A model generated the notes under the pieces. That model saw only the letters and a program-made list of their open reading frames with translations. It was not told where the DNA came from and did no database searches. Positions 1-9,112 of a stretch of DNA of 64,000 nucleotides are shown piece after piece. The position numbers and the translations under genes were made by a program. The stretch lies in NCBI RefSeq assembly GCF_947497045.1, contig NZ_CANMEU010000005.1:124001-188000 (forward strand), given 5' to 3'. The DNA comes from an uncultured Tateyamaria sp. (GTDB lineage Bacteria > Pseudomonadota > Alphaproteobacteria > Rhodobacterales > Rhodobacteraceae). Each line of letters starts with the position of its first letter. Position 1 is the first letter of the stretch.

Positions 1-407
1 TCCTCCACAAAGCGCGATGTCTCGATCACATCCGCACGACCCGGTCTCAGGCACAGGATGCCGTTGGGCAGCAATCCAAAGTTGCCGGGGCCTGCGTTGG
101 GAACAACACGCATCTGTTCGGTGCCGTCTTCGACATAATAGCCGACCGGCGCGCGATCATCGTGATACATACCCGCGTTCATCGCAAAGCCAAGCTGTCG
201 CCCCTCGGCCTGCAAAGCGCGATCCACCGCGCTGAACTGGCCATAGATATTGCCGTCCTCATCGCGCAGGAACAGATCCAGCGTCTGGGTCGTCAGATTG
301 ACAGTGCAGACGGTATAGCTTGTGTCGTCAAAGCGGATGTCCTCGCAGGCGGCCGCCCAAACCGGGCTGACCCACACCAACAGAACCGCGAGAACGGCGC
401 GTATCAC
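1..407 (-). CDS. Phosphodiester glycosidase (DUF2233/NAGPA-like) family protein, 3' end missing
   Basis: This gene runs off the left edge, so only the first ~135 residues are visible. It begins with GTG, which overlaps the rbfA stop codon in a GTGA tetranucleotide, so it is probably translationally coupled to rbfA. The first ~19 residues ([18 protein letters not shown]) form a signal peptide, followed by a mature start with a Cys (AACEDIRF). A later stretch contains [20 protein letters not shown] and [10 protein letters not shown]. These are typical of the exported phosphodiester glycosidase family (DUF2233), related to the domain of the mannose 6-phosphate uncovering enzyme. The substrate in bacteria is generally unknown. 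The family call rests on motifs recognised by eye and the C-terminal half cannot be checked here. Confidence 0.75.
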   Translation of the reverse strand, partial: MIRAVLAVLLVWVSPVWAAACEDIRFDDTSYTVCTVNLTTQTLDLFLRDEDGNIYGQFSAVDRALQAEGRQLGFAMNAGMYHDDRAPVGYYVEDGTEQMRVVPNAGPGNFGLLPNGILCLRPGRADVIETSRFVE

Positions 408-799
408 GCGTCCGTATCCCGGCGGACATCGTCCTGATTAAGCATCCGGCGGGTGTCATCCATCCGGTCGAATGTCTCGTCCAGTTGGAACCGCAGGTCA
501 GGCGCGAATTTCAGTGCGAGTTTCTTGGAGACCGCGCGGCGCAGCTCGCCCTTGTTGCGGGCCAGCAACTTGAGCACCTCGTCCTGACCTTGCCCGCCCA
601 GGGGCAAAACATAGGCCGTCGCGATGCGCAGGTCGGGGGATGTGCACACCTCGCCCACGGTGATGGACATGCGGTTGAGGTCGGGGTCATGTACGTCGCC
701 GCGCGCCAGCACCTCAGACAGGGACCGGCGGATCAATTCGCCCACCCGAAGCTGGCGCTGCGACGGGCCGGGGCCGTCGTGGAATTTGTTCTTTGCCAT
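404..799 (-). CDS. rbfA: 30S ribosome-binding factor A
   Basis: RbfA is a small cytoplasmic KH-like protein that binds the 30S subunit during late maturation of the 16S rRNA 5' end. The N-terminal stretch [21 protein letters not shown] and the later [23 protein letters not shown]-like segment are typical of alphaproteobacterial RbfA. I chose the ATG at 799 ([16 protein letters not shown]) because it matches the usual start of the family; an in-frame ATG at 808 would add three residues. The 131-residue length is normal. It diverges from dapB with ~88 bases between them and overlaps the downstream exported gene by 4 bases. Confidence 0.93.
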   Translation of the reverse strand: MAKNKFHDGPGPSQRQLRVGELIRRSLSEVLARGDVHDPDLNRMSITVGEVCTSPDLRIATAYVLPLGGQGQDEVLKLLARNKGELRRAVSKKLALKFAPDLRFQLDETFDRMDDTRRMLNQDDVRRDTDA

Positions 800-887
800 A
801 TGTCCCATCTAAGACCAACCTGGCCCTTTGCCAACCATGCGCGGGCAGGGTAGGACAGCAAGAAATCGCCAAACAGAGGGTTAGCGC

Positions 888-1703
888 ATGTCAGAACTGC
901 CGGGGATCGTGATTGCGGGTGCATCTGGGCGCATGGGCCAGATGCTGATCCGGTCTGTGTTGGATGATAACAGGATGCGGCTGGTGGGCGCGTTGGAGCG
1001 TCCGGGTCACGATTGGGTGGGCCGTGATGTGGGTGAGGCGATGGGCGCTGCCCCCTTGGGCGTGCAGGTCTATGACGACGCGCTTGAGCCGATGGCCCGC
1101 GCGCAGGCGGTCATCGACTTCACGGCCCCCGAAGCCACCATTGCGTTGTCCCATGTGGCCGCCCAAGCCCGTGCGGCGCACATCATCGGCACGACTGGCA
1201 TGACGGAGGCGCAGATTGCGCAGCTTGAACCGGCCTCGCGCCACTGTGCCATTGTGCGGGCGGGCAACATGAGCCTTGGGGTCAACCTGCTGGTGCAGCT
1301 GACCAAACAGGTCGCCGCCGCACTGGATGAGGATTTCGACATCGAAGTGATCGAGGCGCATCATCACCACAAGGTCGATGCGCCCTCGGGCACCGCGCTG
1401 ATGCTGGGCGAGGCTGCCGCAGAAGGGCGCGGCGTGGATCTGAACACCGTCAAGGACGCGGCCCGTGACGGGATCACCGGCGCGCGCAGCCGTGGCCATA
1501 TCGGTTTCTCCAACATTCGCGGAGGGGACATTGTGGGTGAACATGATGTGCTTTTTGCCGGACAGGGTGAGCGGATCGTGCTGCGTCACATGGCCACCGA
1601 CCGCGCGCTGTTTGCCAAAGGTGCGCTCAAGGCGGCGCTGTGGGCGCGGGGGCAGGCTCCGGGCCAATATGACATGCTGGATGTGCTGGGCCTCAAACGC
1701 TGA
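888..1703 (+). CDS. dapB: 4-hydroxy-tetrahydrodipicolinate reductase
   Basis: DapB catalyses the NAD(P)H-dependent reduction of hydroxy-tetrahydrodipicolinate in the diaminopimelate/lysine pathway in the cytoplasm. The Rossmann motif GASGRMG is at residues 11-17. The substrate-binding and catalytic signature [13 protein letters not shown] begins at residue 158, including the catalytic His/Lys pair. At 271 residues it matches the family (about 270). The start is preceded by AGAGGG about 8 bases upstream. It is divergent from rbfA and followed by a 102-base gap, so it may be monocistronic. Nothing is unusual about it. Confidence 0.97.
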   Translation: MSELPGIVIAGASGRMGQMLIRSVLDDNRMRLVGALERPGHDWVGRDVGEAMGAAPLGVQVYDDALEPMARAQAVIDFTAPEATIALSHVAAQARAAHIIGTTGMTEAQIAQLEPASRHCAIVRAGNMSLGVNLLVQLTKQVAAALDEDFDIEVIEAHHHHKVDAPSGTALMLGEAAAEGRGVDLNTVKDAARDGITGARSRGHIGFSNIRGGDIVGEHDVLFAGQGERIVLRHMATDRALFAKGALKAALWARGQAPGQYDMLDVLGLKR

Positions 1704-1805
1704 GCCAGGCCTGCGTGTTGAATTTTTCCCTACAGTGAGTGAACCAATCCGCAGGCTGGTACGTAACTCCTGATACCAACACCGCAACTCATCGGGAAAA
1801 ACACC

Positions 1806-2159
1806 ATGCGTTCACTTGCGATTGCCGCTCTCGCTGCCCTGCTTGCCGGGCCAGCCTTTGCCGAATTGGTCAAGGTCGATGATCAAAGTGAATTTGTCGA
1901 GTTGACGGCGGGCAAGACTCTGACTCGCCCCATGGTCAAGTTGACCGTGACGCCGGATGGGCAGATTGCAGGGCGCGGCTCCCTTTGGGATATCGAAGGC
2001 AGTTGGTCCTGGCAGGAAGGCTATTTCTGTCGTGATCTGTTCTGGGGCGGCGATGCGCTGGGCTACAATTGTCAGCAGGTTCAGGCCTCCGCTGATGGTC
2101 GCATCAAGTTCACATCCGATCGCGGCGCGGGCGACAGCGCGATGTTCACACTGCGCTAA
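1806..2159 (+). CDS. Small secreted protein of unknown function
   Basis: This is a 117-residue protein with a clear Sec signal peptide (MRSLAIAALAALLAGPAFA, cleavage after residue 19) and a short mature domain. The mature domain is rich in aromatic residues around GSWSWQEGYFCRDLFWGG and has two cysteines (YFCRD and YNCQQV) that could form a disulfide in the periplasm. I recognise no named domain; small proteins of this kind are common in Rhodobacterales. It is preceded by a GGGAAAA-type ribosome binding site. It stands alone between dapB and a nucleotidyltransferase gene. Function is unknown. Confidence 0.7.
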   Translation: MRSLAIAALAALLAGPAFAELVKVDDQSEFVELTAGKTLTRPMVKLTVTPDGQIAGRGSLWDIEGSWSWQEGYFCRDLFWGGDALGYNCQQVQASADGRIKFTSDRGAGDSAMFTLR

Positions 2160-2221
2160 GCGGTGTTTGCACGCGTTGGCGTGCACGCTACATTGCCCCA
2201 ACGCAGGTTTTGGGGATCAGC

Positions 2222-3019
2222 ATGACACATGATGACACTATCGCGACGATTGCCGATGCTTTGCGCGACGCGCCGGGTGTGCGCGCCCTGTTTCTGAGCG
2301 GCAGTTACGGCAACGGGATGGCGGATCAGTACAGCGACATCGACTTCGTGCTGGTTGCGGATGAGGGCGCAAGTGACGCCGTGGCCGCCCTGTGGCGATC
2401 CGCTGTGGAGCGGACGGGAGAGATCGTGCTGTGGTGGGATCGCACCACGGTGCCCGTCCTGATCAACGCGATCACCGCGGATTGGACGCGCACGGACGTC
2501 ATCATGCTCAAACCCGAACAGATGGGCCATCATACCCAAGCGGCGCTGAACCCGGTCTTTGACCATGACGACATCTATGCCGGGCTGAATGCAGCCGCCC
2601 CACCCGCCACACCGGACCTCAGGAAATTCCGCTATCAGGTCGAAGAGTTCATTCGCATCCTTGGGCTGCTCAATCTGGCGGCAGGGCGCAAGGAATACAT
2701 CAACGGGGTCCTTGGCGTCTTTCATCTGCGTAACTTGCTGGTGGAATTGATGATCGAGGAAACTGGCGCTCCCAATCGGGGCGGTGTTCTGCACCTCAAT
2801 CGGTTGATCACGGATGCGCAAAAGAAGGTTTTGACCGGCTTGCCCCCGGCGGTGCCCACCCGCGCGGCCATGATCGAGGCGCATATGGCCTACGCCGCTG
2901 CATATCTACCCCGCGCCCGCAAGCGGGCTGCTGCGTTGGGCATGGACTGGCCGGACCGGTTCGAAGAGGTGACGTGGGACAAGCTGGGCACCACGCTGGA
3001 CCTTGTTCGGCCCTACTGA
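2222..3019 (+). CDS. Nucleotidyltransferase-domain protein (aminoglycoside adenylyltransferase-like)
   Basis: Near the N-terminus the protein has the polymerase-beta-superfamily motif GSYGNGMADQYSDIDFVLV, that is GS followed about 11 residues later by DxD, which binds Mg-NTP. This is the fold of aminoglycoside 6-adenylyltransferases and related small nucleotidyltransferases. The remaining ~200 residues are helical and not diagnostic. An upstream TTG at 2210 is in frame, but the ATG at 2222 has GGGG at a suitable distance and is preferred (265 residues). Substrate is unknown; an antibiotic-modifying role should not be assumed. It lies convergent with the downstream SDHAF4-type gene. Confidence 0.75.
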   Translation: MTHDDTIATIADALRDAPGVRALFLSGSYGNGMADQYSDIDFVLVADEGASDAVAALWRSAVERTGEIVLWWDRTTVPVLINAITADWTRTDVIMLKPEQMGHHTQAALNPVFDHDDIYAGLNAAAPPATPDLRKFRYQVEEFIRILGLLNLAAGRKEYINGVLGVFHLRNLLVELMIEETGAPNRGGVLHLNRLITDAQKKVLTGLPPAVPTRAAMIEAHMAYAAAYLPRARKRAAALGMDWPDRFEEVTWDKLGTTLDLVRPY

Positions 3020-3028
3020 ACGCGTTCC

Positions 3029-3202
3029 TCAGAAATCGATTGCCAGCCCCTTCTTCTCCCAATCGCCATAGCGCACAGGCTCTGGCCCGTCCCGGCCACC
3101 CAGCTCGGTAGGCAGGTCAGGCGCCTTGTCGGCCTTGCGCCGTGCCTCTGCTTCGGCAAGGGCGCGTTTGGCGGCGGGTGGCAGGTCTGGATCATCTGAC
3201 AT
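3029..3202 (-). CDS. DUF1674 / SDHAF4-type succinate dehydrogenase assembly factor
   Basis: This 57-residue protein carries the DUF1674 signature: a charged helix (AKRALAEAEARRK) followed by the conserved C-terminus ELGGRDGPEPVRYGDWEKKG ending in AIDF. The eukaryotic homologue SDHAF4 helps load FAD and assemble succinate dehydrogenase subunit A; the bacterial proteins are presumed to act similarly. An in-frame upstream ATG at 3286 exists, but the ATG at 3202 has a strong AAGAGGAA ribosome binding site and gives the family's usual short length. It diverges from rsmB with ~86 bases between them. Confidence 0.85.
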   Translation of the reverse strand: MSDDPDLPPAAKRALAEAEARRKADKAPDLPTELGGRDGPEPVRYGDWEKKGLAIDF

Positions 3203-3288
3203 GGCGGGTTCCTCTTGGGGCTTGCCCTTGATATACGCCCGTTTCCGATCCCGGCAAGCGGGTACGACATCATCATTCGAGGACACCC

Positions 3289-4557
3289 ATGAGCGATATT
3301 GGCCTGCCTGCCCGGCGCAGCGCGATCTTTCTGCTGGATCAGATCATCGGCGAGGGCAAGCTGATGAGCGAGTTGATCGGATCGGGCGTGCTGGATCGTC
3401 TGGATCCTGCGGACCGCGCGCGGGCCCAACGGCTGGCGACCGAGACGCTGCGCAGCATGGAGCGCGCCGACCGCATCCTGCAACGCCACTTACAGAAATA
3501 TCCCCCCCTGACCGTGCGCAACGCGTTGCGGGTCGGCACGGTCGAGCTTTGTCAGGGCGAGGCCGCCCATGGGGTCGTGAATGCGATGGTCGGCCTGATT
3601 TCGAAACACAAACGCTATGGCCATCTCAAAGGGCTGGTGAATGCGGTGCTGCGCAAAGTTGCCGACAAAGGCCCCGAGCAGTGGCCTAATCTGCGCACCC
3701 CGCGCCTGCCCAAATGGCTGCGTGGCCCGCTGGTCGAGGCGTGGGGGCCTGAGGCGGTACTGGGGATTGAGGCGGGGCACTATGCATCGGTGCCCCTCGA
3801 TCTGTCCCCCAAAGCGGATGCCGAGGCTGTGGCCAAAGCGACCGGAGGGGCTGTGCTGTCCACCGGGTCGGTGCGGCTGGCCGATGCGGGGCAGGTTTCG
3901 AACCTGCCGGGTTTTACGGGCGGTGACTGGTGGGTGCAGGATGCGGCCGCGGCCATCCCTGCGCGCGTATTGGCGGCCAAACCGGGTGAGAAGATCCTTG
4001 ATCTATGCGCCGCACCGGGGGGCAAGACGATGCAACTGGCGGCGACGGGTGCGGATGTCACGGCGGTCGATATCTCAAAGGGGCGGATGGAGCGTGTGGC
4101 TCAGAACCTCGTGCGTACGCAGCTTCAGGCGACGACCCAAGTGGCGGATGTCTTTGACCTGACGGGTCAATACGACGCGATCCTGCTGGATGCGCCCTGT
4201 TCGGCCACGGGGACGATCCGCCGCCACCCCGACTTGCCATTCGCCAAGGATGGGTCTGAGTTTGGAATGCTGATCGAGTTGCAGGGGCGTATGCTCGATC
4301 ACGCGCTGACCCTGCTGAAACCGGGCGGGCGGATGGTGTTTTGCACCTGTTCCCTGCTGCCGGACGAGGGCGAAGTGCAGATCGAAGAGGCTTTGTCCCG
4401 CCATTCGGGCCTGTCTGTTGATCGCGCGGCGCTGGATGTGCCCGGCGTGGACCCCGCATGGGTCACCGAAGAGGGCGGCCTGCGCCTGCGTCCGGATCTA
4501 TGGGCGGAACTTGGCCACATGGACGGGTTTTACGTCGCGGCCCTGCAGAAATCCTGA
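3289..4557 (+). CDS. rsmB: 16S rRNA m5C methyltransferase, RsmB family (NusB domain plus methylase)
   Basis: RsmB-type enzymes methylate C967 of 16S rRNA. The N-terminal ~140 residues form a NusB-like RNA-binding domain (RSAIFLLDQIIGEG, GTVELCQGEAAHGVVNAMVGL). The C-terminal methylase has the SAM motif LDLCAAPGGKTMQLA near residue 236. The two catalytic cysteines lie in DAPCSATGT (near residue 300) and FCTCSL (near residue 350). The length of 422 residues is normal. It is followed after 78 bases by the heparinase-like gene and purH, an order I recall as common in Rhodobacterales. Confidence 0.94.
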   Translation: MSDIGLPARRSAIFLLDQIIGEGKLMSELIGSGVLDRLDPADRARAQRLATETLRSMERADRILQRHLQKYPPLTVRNALRVGTVELCQGEAAHGVVNAMVGLISKHKRYGHLKGLVNAVLRKVADKGPEQWPNLRTPRLPKWLRGPLVEAWGPEAVLGIEAGHYASVPLDLSPKADAEAVAKATGGAVLSTGSVRLADAGQVSNLPGFTGGDWWVQDAAAAIPARVLAAKPGEKILDLCAAPGGKTMQLAATGADVTAVDISKGRMERVAQNLVRTQLQATTQVADVFDLTGQYDAILLDAPCSATGTIRRHPDLPFAKDGSEFGMLIELQGRMLDHALTLLKPGGRMVFCTCSLLPDEGEVQIEEALSRHSGLSVDRAALDVPGVDPAWVTEEGGLRLRPDLWAELGHMDGFYVAALQKS

Positions 4558-4635
4558 CCAGATCGCGTGACTTGAAGGCTGCCCGAGGCTAGAGTGTGAC
4601 CAAACGGCGCTCAAAGACGCATCAAGGCAGGCAGT

Positions 4636-6381
4636 ATGACGATCCCGAATGGGTTTTCCGCACGAAAAGCCCGGTTTCTGAACCGTTGGCATGCGCGTCG
4701 CGCCACGCGGGCCAAAGCGGCGACCGCATTTGTGTCCTCGCCCGAGCCACGCACCATCGGCAGCTTTGCCAAGGGGCGGCAACTGGTGGCGGGCAACTAC
4801 CTGTTTGCAGGGGCCCTGATCGAAGCGCCCGGCGTAGGTTTATGGGACGTGATTGCGCCTGATCAGGCGTTTGAGGATGCGTTGCACGGATTTGCGTGGA
4901 TGGACGATCTGGCGGCGGTGGGCGATGCCTCGACCCGGCAGGCTGCACAACGCTGGCTTTGGGGGTGGATCGATCGCTATGGGCGTGGGCGGGGTCCGGG
5001 CTGGACGCCGGATCTGACGGGCCGCCGCCTGATCCGTTGGATCAACCATGCGCTGTTTGTCCTGCGTGGCCATGATGCCCCCGAAAGTGAGCTTTTTTTT
5101 CAATCTCTGGCGCAACAAACCCAATTCCTGTCCAAACGCTGGCACGCGGCCGCCCCCGGATTGCCCCGGTTCGAGGCATTGACGGGCCTCATCTATGCCG
5201 GTCTGTCGCTGGAAGGTATGGAGGGCCTGGCCCCGCCCGCCGTCGCCGCACTGGCGCGCGAATGCCGCCATCAGATTGACGATCAGGGGGGCTTGCCCAC
5301 GCGCAATCCCGAAGAGTTGCTTGAGGTCTTTACCTTGCTCACATGGGCCGCCGCTGCCCTGACCGAAGCCGGACAGTTCCCGCCCGAAGCACATCTGGCC
5401 GCGATTGAGCGGATTGCGCCCACATTGCGCACCTTGCGCCATTCCGATGGCAGTCTGGCACGCTTTCATGGCGGCGGGCGCGGGCAGGAAGGGTGGCTCG
5501 ATCACGCGCTGGCTGCCTCCGGGGTCAAGACGCGGCAGGCGGATGGGTTGTCCATGGGCTATGCCCGCCTCAGCGCGGGCCGCACGAGTGTCATCATCGA
5601 CGCGGCCAAACCGCCAGCCCCTGCGGCGAGCCACAATGCGCATGCCTCGACCCTTGCGTTCGAGCTGACGTCGGGCAGGCGTCCGTTGATCGTGAATTGT
5701 GGCTCGGGCGTCAGCTTTGGGTCGGAATGGCGCCGTGCGGGGCGGGCCACGCCATCGCACTCCGCCCTGTCGCTGGATGGGTATTCGAGCGCCCGGCTTG
5801 GGGACGCGGACCGCGCCACATCGCGCGAAGCCCTGATTGATGCGCCCACGCATGTGCCGATCGAGGTCAGCCACGCCTCGGACGGGTTGCGGTTCCAAGG
5901 CGGGCACAACGGCTATATCCGAACCCACGGCCTGACCCACGCGCGCCAGTTGGAACTGACCTTTGATGGGCGTGGCATGGCGGGCGAAGATATGCTGCTG
6001 GCCCTTGAGGACGTGGAAAAGCAGACCTTTGACAAGGTGATGGACGCCAAGCAACTGGCAGGCATTCCGTTCGACATCCGGTTCCATCTGCACCCGGAAG
6101 TGGATGCAGAGGTCGATATGGGCGGCTCTGCGATCTCAATGGCGCTCAAAAGCGGCGAGATCTGGGTGTTTCGCCATGACGGCACGCGCGATTTGTCTCT
6201 GGAGCCAAGCGTTTACCTGGAAAAGGGCCGTCTGAAACCCCGCGCCAGCCAGCAGATCGTGCTGAGCGGGCGGGCCATGGATCATGGCACGCGGGTGCGC
6301 TGGTCCTTGTCCAAAGCCCAAGAAACTGCCATGGGCATTCGCGATCTCAACCGGGATGAGCCGGGCGAAACATACGATTAA
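4636..6381 (+). CDS. Heparinase II/III-family protein
   Basis: The 581-residue protein has an N-terminal alpha/alpha-barrel-like region (~residues 1-290, many Trp/His/Arg-rich helices such as RRLIRWINHALFVLRG). The C-terminal beta-rich region resembles heparinase II/III (HNAHASTLAFELTSGRRP, VNCGSGVSFGSEWRR, ATPSHSALSLDG). Lyases of this family cleave uronate-containing polysaccharides by beta-elimination, but the alphaproteobacterial branch near rsmB/purH is uncharacterised. I see no signal peptide, which is odd for a polysaccharide lyase and argues for an unusual location or substrate. The start has AAGGCAGG a few bases upstream. It is followed by purH after 15 bases, so they are probably co-transcribed. 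Confidence 0.8.
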   Translation: MTIPNGFSARKARFLNRWHARRATRAKAATAFVSSPEPRTIGSFAKGRQLVAGNYLFAGALIEAPGVGLWDVIAPDQAFEDALHGFAWMDDLAAVGDASTRQAAQRWLWGWIDRYGRGRGPGWTPDLTGRRLIRWINHALFVLRGHDAPESELFFQSLAQQTQFLSKRWHAAAPGLPRFEALTGLIYAGLSLEGMEGLAPPAVAALARECRHQIDDQGGLPTRNPEELLEVFTLLTWAAAALTEAGQFPPEAHLAAIERIAPTLRTLRHSDGSLARFHGGGRGQEGWLDHALAASGVKTRQADGLSMGYARLSAGRTSVIIDAAKPPAPAASHNAHASTLAFELTSGRRPLIVNCGSGVSFGSEWRRAGRATPSHSALSLDGYSSARLGDADRATSREALIDAPTHVPIEVSHASDGLRFQGGHNGYIRTHGLTHARQLELTFDGRGMAGEDMLLALEDVEKQTFDKVMDAKQLAGIPFDIRFHLHPEVDAEVDMGGSAISMALKSGEIWVFRHDGTRDLSLEPSVYLEKGRLKPRASQQIVLSGRAMDHGTRVRWSLSKAQETAMGIRDLNRDEPGETYD

Positions 6382-6396
6382 AGGACTGCTGCCGAT

Positions 6397-7980
6397 ATGA
6401 CCGATCTGAGCCCCGTGCGCCGCGCGCTGATTTCCGTTTCTGACAAGACCGGGCTGGTCGAATTCGCCAGGGCACTGGCCGGGCATGGGGTCGTGTTGCT
6501 GAGTACCGGGGGTACGGCGGCCGCACTTCGCGCGGCAGGGCTCAGCGTGACGGATGTGAGCGAGGTCACCGGGTTCCCCGAGATGATGGATGGGCGGGTC
6601 AAGACGCTGCATCCGGTTGTTCACGGCGGTCTGCTGGCGCTGCGTGACAATGACGATCACGTGGCGGCCATGGGCCAGCACGGGATTGATCCGATCGATC
6701 TGGTCGTCGTGAACCTTTACCCTTTTGAGGAAACGGTGGCCAAGGGCGCCGCCTATGGTGACGTTATCGAGAATATCGACATTGGTGGGCCTGCGATGAT
6801 CCGCTCGGCGGCCAAGAACCATGGCTTTGTGAACGTGGTGGTCGATGTCGCCGACTACCAAGCCGTGATTGACGAGATGTCCGCTCATGCTGGTCAGACC
6901 AGCTATGCCCTGCGCCAGCGGCTTGCGCAGACCGCCTATGCACGCACTGCTGCTTATGACACCGCCGTCAGCACGTGGATGGCGGCCCAGGTGCCCGGTA
7001 CCCCGCGCCGCCGCGTTTTTGCAGGCACTTTGGCGCAGACCTTGCGCTATGGCGAGAACCCGCATCAGGCCGCCGCCTTCTATACGGACGGGTCGGCCAA
7101 GCCGGGGGTCGCAACCGCCAAACAGCATCAGGGCAAAGAGCTGTCCTATAACAACATCAACGACACCGACGCGGCATTCGAGCTGATCAGCGAATTTGCG
7201 GGTCAGGGGCCGGCCTGCGCGATCATCAAGCATGCCAATCCTTGCGGTGTGGCAACCGGGGCAACACTGGCCGAGGCCTACACCCGCGCCTTTGATTGCG
7301 ACCGCACCAGCGCTTTTGGGGGCATCATCGCGCTGAACCAACCGCTGGATGCAGAAACGGCGCAGGCCATCACCGGCATCTTTACAGAAGTGGTGATTGC
7401 GCCTGGCGCAGATGCCGAGGCTGTTGGTATTTTCAGCCGGAAAAAGAACCTGCGCCTGCTCACCACGGACATGCTGGGCGACCCGGCGCGGGCGGCTTTG
7501 GCGGTTAAGCAGGTCGCTGGCGGGTTTCTGGTGCAGGACAAGGATGTGGGCCGCATCACTGCGGATGATCTGAGGGTTGTGACCAAACGCCAGCCGTCCG
7601 AGCAGGAATTTGCGGATCTTCTGTTTGCATGGACCGTCGCCAAACACGTCAAATCCAACGCGATCATCTACGTCAAGGATGGCGCGACCGTCGGCGTTGG
7701 CGCGGGACAGATGAGCCGGGTGGACAGCACGCGCATTGCCGCGCGCAAGGCGCAGGATATGGCCGAAGCGATGGGCCTGCCCGCCCCGCTCACACAAGGG
7801 TCGGTCGTGGCCTCTGATGCGTTTTTCCCCTTTGCGGACGGGCTTGTGACGGCGGCCGAGGCGGGGGCGACAGCGCTTATCCAACCCGGCGGTTCCATGC
7901 GCGACGATGAGGTGATCGCAGCGGCGGATGAGGCGGGGCTTGCCATGGTCTTTACCGGCATGCGCCATTTCCGGCATTAA
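6397..7980 (+). CDS. purH: Bifunctional AICAR formyltransferase / IMP cyclohydrolase
   Basis: PurH performs the last two steps of IMP synthesis. The N-terminal MGS-like cyclohydrolase domain (about residues 1-150) begins [20 protein letters not shown] and contains [13 protein letters not shown] and [13 protein letters not shown]. The AICAR formyltransferase domain follows, with [14 protein letters not shown], the catalytic KHANPCGVA (near residue 278) and the C-terminal DAFFPFADG. At 527 residues it is full length. It sits 15 bases after the heparinase-like gene and 6 bases before lspA, suggesting one transcript. Confidence 0.97.
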   Translation: MTDLSPVRRALISVSDKTGLVEFARALAGHGVVLLSTGGTAAALRAAGLSVTDVSEVTGFPEMMDGRVKTLHPVVHGGLLALRDNDDHVAAMGQHGIDPIDLVVVNLYPFEETVAKGAAYGDVIENIDIGGPAMIRSAAKNHGFVNVVVDVADYQAVIDEMSAHAGQTSYALRQRLAQTAYARTAAYDTAVSTWMAAQVPGTPRRRVFAGTLAQTLRYGENPHQAAAFYTDGSAKPGVATAKQHQGKELSYNNINDTDAAFELISEFAGQGPACAIIKHANPCGVATGATLAEAYTRAFDCDRTSAFGGIIALNQPLDAETAQAITGIFTEVVIAPGADAEAVGIFSRKKNLRLLTTDMLGDPARAALAVKQVAGGFLVQDKDVGRITADDLRVVTKRQPSEQEFADLLFAWTVAKHVKSNAIIYVKDGATVGVGAGQMSRVDSTRIAARKAQDMAEAMGLPAPLTQGSVVASDAFFPFADGLVTAAEAGATALIQPGGSMRDDEVIAAADEAGLAMVFTGMRHFRH

Positions 7981-7986
7981 GCGCAG

Positions 7987-8460
7987 ATGAAAGTGTTGTG
8001 GATATCGGCGTTCATCGCCTTGGTGCTGGATCAGGCGTCAAAGTATTACGTCATCCATGTGCTTGGCGTGTCGCAGTCTAACCCTGTGGACGTGCTGCCT
8101 CCGCTTCTTAACTTTCGCTATGGCGAAAACCGGGGCATCAACTTTGGGCTTGGGGATGGGGTGGGCGTTTGGGTGCTGATCGCGATCGCCATCGTCATTT
8201 GCGTCGGCGTGCTTTGGTGGATGTGGCGGCACCCGCAAGGGCGTTTGGCTAACGCCTCCGCTGGATTGCTGATCGGCGGAGCGCTCGCGAATGTGCTCGA
8301 CCGACGGCTTTATGGTTATGTACTCGATTTCCTGAACATGTCGTGCTGCGGGATCAACAACCCGTTTGTGTTCAATGTGGCGGATATCTTTATTTTCGCA
8401 GGAGCCATCGGCCTCGTGTTCTTTGCCAAAGAGGACAAACCCCGCAAAAAGGGCACGTGA
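7987..8460 (+). CDS. lspA: Lipoprotein signal peptidase (signal peptidase II)
   Basis: LspA is an inner-membrane aspartyl protease that cleaves prolipoprotein signal peptides. Four hydrophobic segments are visible. The conserved catalytic aspartates lie in NVLDRRLYG (about residue 105) and FNVADIFIF (about residue 132); the early LDQASKYY motif is also typical. Length (157 residues) is normal. It begins 6 bases after purH. The next gene encodes a lipoprotein, a likely substrate of this enzyme. Confidence 0.95.
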   Translation: MKVLWISAFIALVLDQASKYYVIHVLGVSQSNPVDVLPPLLNFRYGENRGINFGLGDGVGVWVLIAIAIVICVGVLWWMWRHPQGRLANASAGLLIGGALANVLDRRLYGYVLDFLNMSCCGINNPFVFNVADIFIFAGAIGLVFFAKEDKPRKKGT

Positions 8461-8511
8461 CAAGCCGGGCCAAGCTGCGATAATGAGCGCGGGGAAAAGA
8501 GGAGAGTGTGG

Positions 8512-9018
8512 ATGCGTTTGATCGCCGGGGCCCTGATTGCCGTCACCTGCCTTGCCGCCTGTGCGGACAAGGGTTTACGCCAAGTGACCTCGCGTGGGGA
8601 TGGCCCGGACGAGTTCATCGTGGTGCCCGCCAAACCCCTTGAACAGCCAGAGAGCTTTTCGGCGCTGCCACCCCCGACACCGGGCAGCTTTAACCGCGTT
8701 GATCAGCGCCCGCTCGAAGAGAGCGTGGCCCAATTGGGCGGGCAGCGGACATCGCCGAATGCGCCGATCCCGGGCAGCGATGCGGCCTTGGTCAACCACG
8801 CCAGCCGCTTTGGGCGCGAGGCCAATATCCGCGCCACGCTGGCCGAAGCGGATGCGAAGTTCCGCAAACGCTCTGCCCGGTTGACGCGGGTCCGGATCGT
8901 GCGCGAGGATTTCTACAATCAGGCCTATCGCCGCGAGGCCCTCAATGCCAGACGCATAGCCGAACAGTACCGCCGCGCTGGTGTGCCGACGCCCGCAGCA
9001 CCCCCGAACGGGCGCTAA
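8512..9018 (+). CDS. DUF3035 outer-membrane lipoprotein (BamF-like)
   Basis: The protein has a lipoprotein signal (RLIAGALIAVTCLAAC, lipobox LAAC). The start of the mature part (TSRGDGPDEFIVVPAKPLE) and the PPTPGS segment are typical of DUF3035, a family found in alphaproteobacteria and reported as a Bam-complex-associated lipoprotein (BamF) in that class. The ATG at 8512 is preceded by GAGGAGAG; an in-frame GTG at 8506 would add two residues. The C-terminal half is charged and helical. Its position between lspA and an M16 peptidase pair fits an envelope-biogenesis group. Confidence 0.8.
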   Translation: MRLIAGALIAVTCLAACADKGLRQVTSRGDGPDEFIVVPAKPLEQPESFSALPPPTPGSFNRVDQRPLEESVAQLGGQRTSPNAPIPGSDAALVNHASRFGREANIRATLAEADAKFRKRSARLTRVRIVREDFYNQAYRREALNARRIAEQYRRAGVPTPAAPPNGR

Positions 9019-9112
9019 GTCCGCTTCTATCTCACAAAGCCGCCAGCGCGGCTTGATCCTGTGCGAGGTTGGCGTATCTGTTATGCCAACCGACCATAAG
9101 TCAGGAACAGCC

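Noticed and set aside
2222-3019. Antibiotic-resistance gene call for the nucleotidyltransferase
   Set aside because: The GS...DxD motif defines the fold only; no resistance cluster or specific aminoglycoside-pocket similarity could be shown.
4840-6093. 417-codon minus-strand frame opposite the heparinase-like gene
   Set aside because: Antisense shadow with low-complexity Gln/Arg/Gly-rich sequence and no family resemblance.
6136-7977. 613-codon open frame on the minus strand opposite purH
   Set aside because: Mirror frame of a high-GC gene; the plus-strand protein has all PurH motifs and the antisense translation has no recognisable domain.
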